From contig JAQQWL010000005.1 of the NCBI GenBank assembly GCA_038363925.1, forward strand, positions 1,984,001-2,048,000: DNA of 64,000 nucleotides, written 5' to 3'. Both the position numbers and the translations under genes were made by a program. The DNA comes from Apiospora phragmitis. Taxonomy: Eukaryota > Ascomycota > Sordariomycetes > Amphisphaeriales > Apiosporaceae. The notes below the pieces were generated by a model, which was not told the DNA's origin, made no database searches, and saw only the letters and a program-made list of their open reading frames with translations. Below are positions 1-11,993 of this stretch, piece by piece (the first letter of the stretch is position 1; each line of letters starts with the position of its first letter).

Positions 1-2668
1 CGTTGAGCGAGACACAGAGTACGCAAACCCTCCCTTGCGAACATCTCAAGATGTTCAGCAGTCGTTTTTCGGAGTTCTTGTTGTTCCCCTCGCTTGAGTC
101 GGGAGTAGATAACGCTGTCTGCTCCTTTGCAGAACAAGACAATACGCCCATCCGGCATCTTTACAATAGCACTCATTCGCTTTCGACTCGAGTTGAACTC
201 GATTGTGTTGAGGATCGAGTAATGCCTCTCTTCACCCATGACGTTCAGCTTGATGCCATCCGACGTGGAGCCGAGGACGGTGAAACCCATGTCTCTCGCC
301 GTGGCTACTAGAGCTGCCTCATCAGGCGACTGTGCCTTGAACAGCATCTTTGGGGGGTCGCCTGGTACGTGCTCGGCGATGACGGTGTGGCATAGTGCTA
401 GGACAAGCATAAAATGCTCGTTCGCCGCTTGCTGTTCCGGACCGGAAACCCCAGTAAGATCTTCGACAAAGTCGGGTGCAATGAAAGTCACATCCTCCTC
501 GTGAAGGTATGGATTATCATGTATCTTGCGCAGTCCCGCAACGGCCCGAATCTTTCCTTCGGCAATCTCCTTCTTGGCTTTCGCGGACTCCTTCTCCACG
601 TCGACACCCAAGCGTTTCTGCATACCAGCTTGCGCTTCTGTGTATGCTTCTCCGTAGGGTTGGCCATTGATGGTGGCCTTCTTGAACTCCATGACGTTTT
701 GAGTCAAGGTGCCGGTCTTGTCAGAGAAGATGTACTCAATTTGGCCAACGTCATCCGAGATATTCCAGGACTTCGGGACGCATGGCTGATCGATCACGTC
801 GTAATACATACCAACATCGTTATAGATGAAGACTGCCTGGAGCGTTCTGACGATTTCCAAACTAATGTAAAGCGAGATAGGCACCAGGTTCTGAAAGACA
901 ATAACTGCGGCCCAGAACGTGATGAAACCAGTCAGCCCTGGAGTGCCACCTATAGACCCGTAGTCGAACCAGGCCAAAGATGCATCGCTCTTGCCCCAGG
1001 CCACGCCGTTGACAAAGGCAGAAACCAGGCACATGACCAAGAGGATGGCGAAATTGCAAATGACGTTGAAGTTGAGCTCCCGAGCGATTCGAGCACGCTT
1101 ACTGGGCGTTACTCCGGCGTTCATCATGATCTTGGTATCATGTCCAGTAAACACGACGACACCGAGAATCCATTCAGTGTTTCGAAGATTGCAACCTCGG
1201 AGCAGCATATTATCGATCGAGATGGGCTCCGTCATATCTCTTTCGTGACCATTGACTTCCTGCTGCCACTTGATTGCACCGTTGTATTTGTACAAGTTCG
1301 GCTGTGGGGGTTCGCTCTCAATGCTGAATTGGGCTCTTTCGCAGTCCCGTGCGTGTTTCAGGAACGACCACATCGAAGCGCCTGGCGCACCTTCAAGTTG
1401 GTCTCGCCGTCCAGATTCTTGGTTTCCACGTAGCATGCTCCGTCGGAGTCGGATGTCGACAAGACAATAATATCAGCAGGGATCTCGTCATCATTGTACA
1501 GGCGGACAAAATCTCCGACCTGAATGCTCTTCCAGGCATCCCTGTGGAAGCGACCGCCGCCGTTGGAAGGCAACCTATAGTTGATGAGATCGCCTTTTAC
1601 TCGTTCCAGTGCTTCTGCCTCGTTCGAGTTGAAGGACATGGCCGAGGATCGATTGGCACCAGGGACGGGCAAGGTATTTGGCGAGGCGAGAGGTGAAGGA
1701 ACCGGTGTCATCTGGATGTCCTCCTGGGCAGACAAGAAAGAGGTGCGGTGCGAGCTGGGGGTTATAGCCATGGATTCCCTGGGCCCTGTGGCATGGGTAT
1801 CGACAGACGGACGGGGGCCTGCTATGCCACGCATGGCACTTTCTTTGGGGTTCTTCTTCCATAACGCTTCGATCGCATGCCAGATTGCGCCAAAGAACTT
1901 GCTGGAGGCCTTCTTGATCTTGCGCCAAGTAGATACCTGATCAGCTGCAACGTTGACGTTGTCCCAGCCGACGAGTCGGTGCACCGGAGCATTGTTGAGT
2001 TCATTATCGAGAACAGTTCTGCGATAGTCTTCAATGGCATCTTTGATAGCGGTGACCGCGATAATAACAATCAAAGGCACCGCATTCAGTCCAGGGTTCG
2101 TACCCCCGAATATGGGGAAAATCTAGATAAACACCGAGTTATTATGACATCTTCCAGTAAACCACAACACGCTACCGGAACTTACCACCAATATAACCAA
2201 GAACAAGAAGAAGATATTCGCAATATTGTGAAACTGGAACCACAAGTTTTTTGGAATAAAAGATAGCGGTGTGTATTTGGCAGTCCGGATCTTGTTTCTC
2301 GTATACGTCTGCTTTGGCAGTCCCGTCTCGTCTTTGAATTCGTCTGGCAGTGGCTGGTTGAAGAACAGGGTTCTGCCTTCGTCATCGGCGCTCGAGGTTG
2401 AGCTGTGTGCATCGTCTTGATCGATTTCCTCGTCGGGCTCGTTGACGCTTTCTAACCGAGATCCCTGGCTCGTCCCGGACTGCCTCTTCTTTTCCGTCGA
2501 AGTCGTTCGCTTGTGTATGCGGTCTATAATCGATATTCGCTTCGTGCCGCCGCTCTTGACCGTCAACTTCCTAGTGGCCCATCTTGAGCGATTAGGAGTG
2601 ATCTCGTCTCCCTTGTCTCCCTTGTTGCCCTTGGACTTGCCGTTGGCGCCATCGCCACCTTTCGCCAT
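1..2668 (-). CDS. DNF1: P4-type ATPase, Dnf1/Dnf2-like phospholipid flippase (5' part, apparent frameshift)
   Basis: Flips phospholipids from the outer to the cytosolic leaflet of plasma or endosomal membranes. Exon 1 (2186-2668, 161 codons) starts MAKGGDG and ends in the first membrane segment. A 63-bp intron (2123-2185, GTAAGT...CTAG) joins in frame to IFPIFGG and the second membrane segment ([19 protein letters not shown]). The actuator motif DGETNLK lies near 1400 and the phosphorylation motif SDKTGT at about 708-725, with Asp at 720-722. The long acidic N-terminus and wording around [19 protein letters not shown] fit the Dnf1/2 subclass. About 870 residues are visible; the gene runs off base 1. 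At 1359-1364 the frame breaks: the minus strand reads CGTTCCTGAAA, giving a stop after CGRS, whereas one more C restores [12 protein letters not shown]. An upstream in-frame ATG at 2698 is possible. Family assignment is very sure; the break is probably a sequence error. Confidence 0.93.
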
Positions 2669-5600
2669 GTTGTGAGGATTACGGGCGGAGCCCGACAAAC
2701 ACGAAGTGTCCCGCCAGAGTAGCCTCTATGGCCTCGACTCTCCAAATCCACGCTCCAACTGGTGATTCGTTGTTGTTTGGGTGTGCGTACAAGCACTGGG
2801 GTTGGCGGGGATCGGAACCGGATGACGGAGTTTTACTAAAGCCACAACAGACAGCCCATTCGAAGTCACGACGTCGCTGACAATTCGCTTGTTCGTCTCC
2901 TTTTTGTGGCGATAGAGTACACCGGGGAAGGGTTGATGCTGTCTAAACAGTAAGTACCCTTGAGAGCCGAAATTTGCGTGCTTGCAAACTCCGTCCTGTA
3001 GCGACGGTGGGTTGGAATGGCGGTTTGTTGTGTGGAAAAGGGACAAGTTTAGTTTGGAAGGGGGAAACGGCGACAATTGGATTGGGGACTGGGAATAAGG
3101 TAAATTGGAGCCTTCGTTTTTCGAGGGTAGGATCGCTAATGTTCTGGTCGGATGGCCGGGGGATATGGTGGGACCTAGAAAACCAGGCGTGGTATGAACT
3201 GGAAGTACATGCTTTGAGGCTTTGTCCGAACAAACTGCTGGAAGAAAGCCTGCTTATCCTTGAGCGCAACCCAATTGAATTGGCGGAGAGCGAGCGAGGC
3301 CAGCCAGTACCGACCCTAATAGCAGAGTCAGGGAGGAGAACGCACCCACCCCTCCTTGACACTAGACCTGGACGATCAGTTGCGCTGACCTTAGTTAGCA
3401 GCAGCCCAAACTGATTAGTGGTTGGCATGCACTGCGGGAATACTGCATTGCGAAGGCTTGGGGTGCTTGGATCTAGCACAGAAGACGGCATACTTGGGTC
3501 CGCTTGTTCAGTATGTGCTTATTCAGATGCTCCGTCTGTCACTGTGATCAGCGCGAAGTCACGTCTTCATAACATTTTCGGAGGGTTACCTGGCAAATGT
3601 GCTGTGTTGTATTGTATATTGGCACCTTATACTTGATTCATTTATTAGTACATGTTTCCACTCTACGCTTCCTGTCCAAAAGAGAAAATCGCAGGCTGGA
3701 TGGATCTAGGTCCTATTGCGACTGGGAGCTCCCCGGCACGACGCTTGTCAGGTATTGATTGCTGTCAGAATCAATGCGCCTGCTCTTCTGCCCATCTCTA
3801 TGCCCTTTTCTGACTTGGCCGAGCGAGCACAACGCCAACAGGCTCTGACATGATTCATTCTTACTGGATGCCTACATGAAATCCTTTCCCTCTTTTATCT
3901 GTAAGGCCGACTACTAGCTTCGGGGCTGAACACAAACCGCGCGAAGCCAGCCCACACGGATCTCACAGTACCTAAGATACATATCCTTGTATTAGATTAG
4001 GTGTCCCTTTTTTTCTCTCTCCCAACAACCTTAGCAGCTTGGTAAGCACACAAGTAAGCAAGGTGAGAGAGGTACAAGGCTCAGTTCTGGTAACCACCCT
4101 CTTTGCCCCTCGTTACTTGTGCTACCAGTCTCCTAGATTCGACAATTGTATTAATCGTCAATCGATGCCTAATAGTAATAGTAACAGTATATTTTTCGTT
4201 GATGAGGACGGGACCGACTGGATTGGTACGTGCAACACACAACTGGACTCGGGGCTCCTTGCTTCCCTCGGGATCCAAGCAAGGTCTTTTCTGGATCCGG
4301 TCGGGGTTTTTGGGTCTCTTAAACCCGAACCCAGATGGTCCAGCCATGACAACATGTTTTCCACCAACCTGAAACGGCATTATCTAGATAACGGTATGAT
4401 ACGTGATACTGTAGCTGCTGTAGCACATACTAATAATTGCTACCTGAGTTCATCTACCAACTGATTGGGCAATAGAGTATTAAATGCAGTGGAGGTTTGC
4501 TTGAATATCGTCATCTAAGTAGGGTTGTTAGTTGGCTCGAACAGAACAGAGGGGGTTATATTATTTCGGTCTGCCGACTGTTTCGCCCTGAACTCGGAAA
4601 ATGAAAAAGCATATCGGCTTTACTTAGGAGCTAAATCGGACAACTGTACACACCTCTTCCTTGGTCCAACCTAGCTTGTTACACGTTGTCTCTCCTGCCA
4701 GAGTCTCAAATGTAGCCACGGAGTACATCCTTTCAAAACCTAGCATCGATGGCTCTGGATGTTCGCGTTCAATTGCATCCTGCTTAGAGCCCATTCTCCG
4801 TGCACTGCAATGATATGACGCGCCAAGACTGCCAATCCTCCCTGCACAGAGCCTGCGAAAGCCAAGGCACGTACCTGATTCTACGGAAACATCGTTTGGA
4901 GTATGAGGTATTGGATCGGAGGCAGTCTGTCACCCGCATTCCGTGGTTCAAAGCTCGCTGCGGTCTTGGTGAACGCGCCAGTATGCATAATGATGATATT
5001 GCTTACTGTTCCGTACAAAGCCGTAACCGTATACACAGCCTCTGTACGGTGGTCAGGAATGTCTTTCAATAAAAGGTTCCAGCCATGTGTAACAGCATAA
5101 GCCAGCACCTGTCGCGTCCCCAAACCACAAACCCGATCCGTGGTGGATGACCTGCACAAGCCTACTTTGCACTGTGTGGTAACCATCGAGATATAGCCGT
5201 ATGCGTCAACCGGATACAGTGGGGTGACCTTTCGGGGTCTCACTAAAGACCGTCCTTAAACGCGATGCCGCGGCCACACATGCATACTCCGCACTGGACG
5301 AGCAGTTTTAGAAATAACCACTGCAAGTAAGACTTAGTAAGATCTTCATACACTCTGCCGGGCTGCCGAAGAGACCAAGAGTCCTCAAGTGGCTGGTGGG
5401 TGATGAAGTCGCCAGAGAGGAAGCCGACTTGGCAGGCGTCGCCGAGTCCGTCATCACGTAGTTGGTGATCTGTGCCGTGCTATTACGTAGAGCACGGCCA
5501 CTGTAACGTACCCGAAGATTACATCATACAGGGGGTGTGTGGGTGGGAGGTGGCTCATCACGTCTCTGTTCTCTCGTCAGGCATTCTACGGAGGTCCCAC

Positions 5601-6982
5601 TCGCGGCAGGAATCTCTTAAATTAGATCCCCCGTTGTACACGTACGTTGGCAACTTGGCATCTCCTAGCCTCACAAACAACACGGCGCTGTTTTGCACGA
5701 TACTCGACCTAACCAGGACGGCCATAGTATATGTACACCACTTCTTTACCTCAGTCTAGATGAACCTGATGGCCTCATGGGGTCGCGACATGAAGCTCCA
5801 AACGATTGCCGTCTCTGCTGGATACGGGGAAAACGCCCTTCACGGGCACGGCAGATCCGGGACGATGGAACCAGCAGGTACCTGCCCAACTCGGAGCTAC
5901 ATACATGGGATCACCTGGTCACCCAGATGGATCTCAGGCGCCGGGCATGGATTTAATTCCCAAGTTCAGATCAGACAGCCGACGCTTGTTACATACACAT
6001 ATTTCACCGCGCAACAAGAACCCTTGACATCTTTCCATCTGTTTCGTCGGGCTCCTGTCATCTGTGCGCCTAGACTTTGGGCAGACAGCTCTGCTTGGTA
6101 ATACAGTTATTAGTTAGTCTTAGGAGATCAAGCCGCCATGCCGCGGGAGAAGACGTGTTGGTGCGGCGCGCTGAACCCTCACAGATCTAATACCGGTTGT
6201 CAGGACCCTTGTTAATTGACGTTTCTCCCTGTGTACAAATACTTCGGAGACGCTTCCCTTGGCAACTGCTGCCACATACAGCGAGACAGTTAAACGAAAG
6301 TGATCATCTGAAGCAGTCCAGCCATTGTGATCTTTTCAGTGGATTGCATATAAGGATATGATTGTTTGTATCGCGTACTTACTTACTCTTCCTTAATAGC
6401 AGGGGGAGGAGGTGATCATGGGGCCTAAAGTGCTTGGTATAATTTCCATCGTCCTCAGAAGCCTATGCAACTCACCGCACGTCCCTCTTTATAGGCGAAG
6501 GGAAATCGGAATGCCAAGTTTTCAATATGATCCATTTCACATGCATAGTGCATAGAGTGAAAGGGGCTGTTTCCACTGCTTCTTTCGCGCGCCTTACATT
6601 TGCTAGATTGTGGTTATACGGAGGTACCTATAATCTAATAAGGAGCACGTCAAACTACCTGGACTTCTCCCTAGGCCAGAGTTGGAATTCAGGCGGAAAT
6701 ACTACTGAACGCAGATTTACATAGCAAATCAGAATCAATTCTTGACATCGAGAACGATAAAATATAGATCAAGAATGAGAACATTGGAAGGCTTCTACAA
6801 TTATAAAGTTTAGGAGCTGATGAGTTGATTGGCAGTCAACCGCCGCCATCATGTGACTTTCGTGGTCAAGGAACACGAGAAGTCGCGATAGTGATTAGCC
6901 CCACGCGCGTCTGTCTGTCCACCTTCAATCAACTGCCTCGACCGCAAGAAGGGCACAATATCCGCCCGAACATCCTAGCAGT
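2669..6982. other. 4.3-kb intergenic region between divergent genes
   Basis: This holds the promoters of the flippase (minus) and the Nse-like gene (plus). ORFs of up to 182 codons occur on both strands, but none resembles a known family, none shows fungal splice structure, and several overlap each other. The minus-strand stretch 4880-5480 has slightly protein-like fragments that I could not join or name. I see no transposon ends, tRNA or long repeat. Confidence 0.6.
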
Positions 6983-8984
6983 ATGAAGAAGCAAAATAGA
7001 GATATCCGTGGTTTCTTCAAAAATCCTGCAGGCGGCGCTGCATCCACTACCAAATCGGAAACCACCACACCACCCAGAACAAAGGCGGTGCCGATGCAGC
7101 CCACTTCGTCCTCCCCAAATGCCCCGTCCTCGCCCATTACACCCCAGCCAGCCCGGACCAAAGTGCCCCTTAGTCGTGATGATGTAATCCGAGGCTCCGA
7201 CGACGAGGATGAGGACGACTCGGACGACTCTCTCGAGTCTCTGTCCGAGATTGCGGCACGCCAAAGAAAACCTGGCCACGCCACCTTGCCCTCTGCCACA
7301 ACAAAGGCCAAGCGGGTCGCATCTGGCAATTCTCGCGCTACTCCTGTCGTGCAGACGCAGCCCCAGAAGCACAAGTACGACCTCAAGGCTCTGCTCAAAC
7401 ATGCACGGGAAGATGATGCCGCGGATGAAAGTGTCAGGAGGGCCGGGGCTCTGCTGAGGCTAGATGATGCCAACAAGAAGGAGACAGAAGTACCCAAGGG
7501 TGATAATGAATCTCGTCCTACAAACATGCGAGAAGCGGCAAAGGAGCTTCTCCACGGCGACGAGGAAGGATCCAAGGGCGACAAGCTGGTCAGGGCTATT
7601 AACCGGACCACTGGGGACGCCTCTCAACCGCACTATTACTTCTTTGAACTTGAAGCACCTTCACGCGATGTTCGCCGGACGCCATTCCCTACACTGGCGG
7701 CGAAAAAGCAATGGAGCTTTCTTGCTGATACATCAACTAGGGAAGAGACTTTCGTTCGTGGCCTGCCAACTGCTCTAGCCTCCAAGGGGAAGGAGTTGCC
7801 GGAAGAGCTGTATCAGTGGATCCTAGACGAGGTTTGTTTAGAGAAGAACATGCAGTTACGTATGCAGTACTGCAACCTGATAACGCTTTGCCGGGAGAAT
7901 ACGCGTCGACTCGTCGATGTCAAACGCCTTCAACAGATATTGGAGAGCATTGGAAGCCGCAAATTTCCCAATGAGAATAGCCAATGGCATTCGTCACCCG
8001 GCTTGGAGCAGTCGTACAGAGAAAGAAACTGGTCTCCTGTTTCCACGTTCTTGAAACTACTAGAACGAATGGCACCAAATTTGGCCCCTGAGACTATAAT
8101 AGGTGCTATCCAAATCCTCATACGCATGAGCCTTGATCCTATCGTCAGCAGAGATATTCGGATACGTATCGATCATTTCTCGGCAATCGAGGCTCTTGTG
8201 TCAGCGCTGCCTGGAACGGGGGAGCAATGGAATAATTGCGTAAGTCAAGACTGTGCGTTGACGCATCTCGTCAAAAGTATTAACAGCTTCCTAGTGCAGC
8301 CAGATATGCTCATATCTCCACGGCGGCGTGGAGCGGACATTGCAGCGTCAGATCGCCATATCCCTCCTCCCTCCCTCCACGGCCAGGTTGTGCGAGCTCC
8401 GTCGTCGGCTCGCAGCTGCAACTCTCTTCCAGCAACCTGGCCTAAGTTCTTCACATCTGGACGATGCGCTGACACGGAAAGACATTCTCGCACGTCTCGA
8501 CGCGCCCGGCTTTCTCGTGACACACGAGACGGACTACGAAGAACTCCACGCCAATGTCAAGCTCCTGAACATGGTGATAGACGACGGGTCGTTCCTACGC
8601 AGCCCCAACGTCACTCAGAGTTCCAAGCCCGCTACGCCTGCCACGCAGTCAAGCAGCCGCGGCAGCTCCACGGAGACCGCAGCAGGAGACTTTGACAGTT
8701 TTATAGATATGCTGACCCGGAAACTCAAAATTCTACATGATACCATTAGCGACAACAGTATCATATCGCGCAAAGAGGCCAAGGCGGCCATCGATACTGC
8801 TGGCAAGCGGCTGGCGCATACAGTACGCACACGGCCACCGCCGAAGACCAGCATTATCGATGACTTGATCGGTCCCGCCAAGAGGGACGAAGAAGCTGGG
8901 AAGCCCAAACAGAGGGAATTCATGAAGAAATGGGCCTTGCAGAGGAGAACCGGTGTTGATGTCAATGACGAAAGCGATGCTTAA
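6983..8984 (+). CDS. Putative SMC5/6-complex accessory protein, Nse5/Nse6-like
   Basis: Two exons, 6983-8239 and 8304-8984, with a 64-bp intron (GTAAGT...CCAG) that keeps frame and joins QWNNC to ICSYLHGG. Product about 645 residues. The N-terminus MKKQNRDIRGFFK carries a degenerate PCNA-interacting (PIP-like) pattern: Ile, two residues, then Phe-Phe. A disordered Pro/Ser/Thr region follows, then an acidic block after DVIRG (GSDDEDEDDSDDSLESL) that could act as a SUMO-interacting motif. The rest (about residues 200-520) is helical, with no catalytic motif. The C-terminus is basic (REFMKKWALQRRTG). The architecture recalls fungal Nse5/Nse6 proteins that load SMC5/6 at stalled forks, but this is family resemblance from memory, not a proven match. 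The gene is convergent with VMA4. That the gene is real is nearly certain; the function is tentative. Confidence 0.5.
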
Positions 8985-9446
8985 ATAGGAGGCAGGAACA
9001 AGCAGCGGGGGGCTCATACCGATACCTTATATAATGCTACGCCGTATGTCGAAGGGAGGTGGCTAAACATAGCAGCTCTGTTACAGTTCACAGGGGGGTC
9101 TCTATAAGCTATATGCGGAAAACTGATTGATGTTAACGATGTATGAAGCCTTCCGCCGTTGTTACCACGGCGGAGCAGAGCGCCCCATGCTAGCTAGACT
9201 GAGAGGCAAGAACGCAGGCTTACTCTCTCCTAGCTGTCGGAGCATGGGAACAAAAGCAGCTCGTTTTGATCGCATGCCAAACATACATTCTTCGCCCCCC
9301 TTGAACGCTCTTACTCTGCCTCCATTGCTATACTCTGTACACGCGCAATAACCTCTCTACCTCTACCACGATCCCAGCTTGGCGCGACGTGCAGTTTAGT
9401 AGTGATGTATTCAGAATCTTGTCAAGCCCTCTGTCTTGCTAAGCCC
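8985..9446. other. Convergent 3' intergenic spacer
   Basis: 462 bp between the stop codons of the Nse-like gene and VMA4. It must contain both 3' UTRs and poly(A) sites. The only structure I see is the small inverted repeat at 9152-9174. Confidence 0.7.
9152..9174. repeat. 8-bp perfect inverted repeat, 7-nt loop
   Basis: Arms TCCGCCGT (9152-9159) and ACGGCGGA (9167-9174) flank TGTTACC. It is GC-rich and lies 168 bp past the Nse-like stop and 273 bp past the VMA4 stop. It could form a hairpin in either 3' transcript; a role is unproven. Confidence 0.5.
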
Positions 9447-10326
9447 TTAATCAAAGAACTTGCGGTTGGGGTTCTGGCCAAACAACGTCTTCCTCACAGC
9501 AGGAAGGGCGGCCGTCTGCAATAATTGCAGACGCTCCTCGAATGTGTTGTTGATAGTAATCTTTCCCTTGCCACCAACAACAATCAAACCTCCCGCACTA
9601 TAGTCGCGATAGATTGTCAGTTATCATTCTTCTCATTCCTCTAAGGCAGGCAGACAGGAGAGACGGTAATATATCACTCACCTCTCATCAGGCAGAGAAT
9701 CCGACTCGTCGATGGTGACCTTGACATCCTTGCCCGTCTTGTCCTTGTACTCCTTCTGGGCGGCCTCGATGGCCTTCTTGACGACGCCGTAGTCCTTGGG
9801 GCGGGCGGCGGACCTGGACGTCGGGCTCGACGAGGGCGTAGAGGCCCTCAAGTTGGAGGTTCTTGAGGACGTCCTTGTACTTAGCCTCGCCATTGACGGC
9901 GTCGGCCTGGGGCAGCTTCTTGAGGGCGTCGTCGAAGATGTCGTCGAGCAGCTCCTGGCGGGCGCCCAGGACCTTGAGGCGGGTCTTGTTGGCGACGGTG
10001 GAGCGCGTGATCTGCTGCGAGAGCGAGGCCTGCTTGAACTTCTTGGCGTAGGTCGCGTCGATGGCGTCCGTCTCCTCGCGCACCAGCTTCGACTTCTCGA
10101 TGGAGAACTCCTCGTTGGCCTTGATCTCGATCTCCCGCGCCTTCTCGTAGGCCTCCTGCTTGATGAAGGCCGTCATCTTGCGGAGCTCCTGGCCGACCTG
10201 GTTGGGATTGCAAACAAGCCCCGAATCAGCCTTCTTGAACCGCCATAACCAAAATGCATGTTATACACGTTTTTCGGCTGGGTGCTGGCTTACCTGGTCG
10301 TCGGACATGCCGTGGACTTGCGCCAT
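9447..10326 (-). CDS. VMA4: V-type proton ATPase subunit E (apparent +1 frameshift)
   Basis: Peripheral-stalk subunit of the vacuolar H+-ATPase; it ties the catalytic V1 sector to V0. Three exons: 10294-10326 (MAQVHGMSDDQ), 9682-10197 and 9447-9597, with introns of 96 bp and 84 bp that join VGQELRKMTAF and DES/AGGLIVV exactly as the family expects. The C-terminus is the conserved QNPNRKFFD. A coiled-coil N-terminal half (EKAREIEIKANEEF) and C-terminal head are both present. Near 9800-9811 the sequence has one base too many: the frame reading EPDVQVR changes to RPKDYGVVKKAI. Removing one C from the C/G-rich run gives about 232 residues, the usual length. The exons total 700 nt, one more than a multiple of three. 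An insertion error is more likely than a broken gene, because this subunit is important for growth. Confidence 0.93.
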
Positions 10327-11993
10327 CTTGACGGCTTTCGGGTTGAATGAGGGACTTCGGGGGAGGTTACAGGTTGCAGCTGCGGAAGGCAAGTAACAAA
10401 TTAGAAAGAGAGAAAAGAGGTAGGGTGCAGTAAGCTAGGCGGAAGACCTGCTCACGCAAATTGGTCGAGTGGAAGAATAGTATATAGCTCAAGGAAGCTC
10501 GTCTGGGAAAGCTATTATCTCGAAGTCGGCTATGGAGTTTGGAGGAGGATATGGCGTATGTAGTTGTCGTAGGTTGGAGGTTCCGTTACAAGGGTGGGTC
10601 CGACTTCAGTGCCGCCTAGGAGAGGTGCTTTGGAGCTGGCCAAGTACCCAAAAGCTCGGATTGCCAATAGCGTCACTGCCCAGACCTCAGCACCTTGACT
10701 GCTGACTAGCAGTCCTTCAAAGCGGAGCAAGTGTAACCCGGTCTTTCTCGTCCATCTCCCGATCATACTATTTTTTTTCATCAAGTCTTCCAAATAAGTA
10801 AAGGAACAGTATTCCGGGATATAGAACTATTAGCCACGAAGTTAAGCCACACCAATGATGGCGGCTGTGTAGCATGCATGTGACTGCTCTATCAACTCTC
10901 GTCATCCGCTGTCTCAGCATGGAGGAGTCGAGAGAGACACTGATGATTGAACGCCTATTTCACATCCATCCGACAGAGTCAGCCCAAATAAGACCCGAAT
11001 CGACAGCAATTCATTAATCTAGAACGAGTATGGCCATATGTCGCCCTGTCGCTTGATTCGTTAGAGTGCTTTGTTTCTGCTTGGCCGGAATGTTGGTTCA
11101 TGTGGACCCCGTTACAACAGCGCTGGTGACATGATCGAGTATCACCCCGAACCCCCCAAGCACCAAGCTTTGATTAATCTCTGATCGCTTGCAATTGCAC
11201 CCGTGGAGGTATGGGGCATCCCAGTGTTTCAATCAATGCTGGAGTGGGAAGGAGGGAGACGACGACGGACAACAAACACATGCATACATCCAACCCCATA
11301 GACACCAAGTCAGGACACATCCAGCCGTCCACCTACCAGACCCCCATCAATACCTACCTACCTAAGTAGCCTGCGTCGCTACACCCTGAGATATATTCCT
11401 TTGTCGCAGACCGTTGTACTCTTTAACCTGTACTCTTTATTAGGAATCGCTACAGAATTTCCAGATTCCCGTCTCCTCCTAGGCTAGACCCGGTATTTGC
11501 CATCCAGCCCTCCCCCATAGATACCTGTAAAGTTGTTGAGAAGCCTACCAAATTTAGGTGCTGGGCTAGGTACCTCCCCAAACAACCACCACTACCATTC
11601 GACAGACAGGCCATCCCACGCCGCCATTTTGGGTAGAACCCTGGTCCAGCTGCAGCGTCATCGTCCACACCGTCACTCGTCACCCATCATCATTTGATTG
11701 CTCTTTTGTCTTGAACCACAACATTCGTTACTGCATACACTACCTGACCGACGTTGTGCGACAAGGCGGCCATACCCCTCGATTACATAAAAGGAGCACA
11801 CCCCTGCAATTATATCGACCCGACCGGCGCGCTTCGAGAGAGAATACGTCGAGGTTGCGACAACTACGACGACAACTACCAGTTTGTCCGACTGAAGACG
11901 ATACCATCACCTCGATGCGAGGCCGTGCTTCCTTTTCATCTGCGACCTTCGCCAGATGATCTAAGAAGTCCTGGGCAACCATATACTGCTGCA
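10327..11993. other. Divergent intergenic region, VMA4 / NIPA
   Basis: 1.7 kb with both promoters. A short TACC/CCTA-rich stretch lies at about 11350-11370. ORFs here are short and unlike proteins. I see no RNA gene or repeat of note. Confidence 0.6.

Noticed and set aside
2943..3491. 182-codon minus-strand ORF in the first intergenic region
   Set aside because: Low-complexity Ser/Pro wording, overlapped by an equally long plus-strand ORF, no family resemblance and no splice context.
4881..5480. Protein-like fragments on the minus strand
   Set aside because: Pieces such as DDGLGDACQVGFLSGDF look plausible, but they have in-frame stops around them and I could not assemble a gene or name a family.
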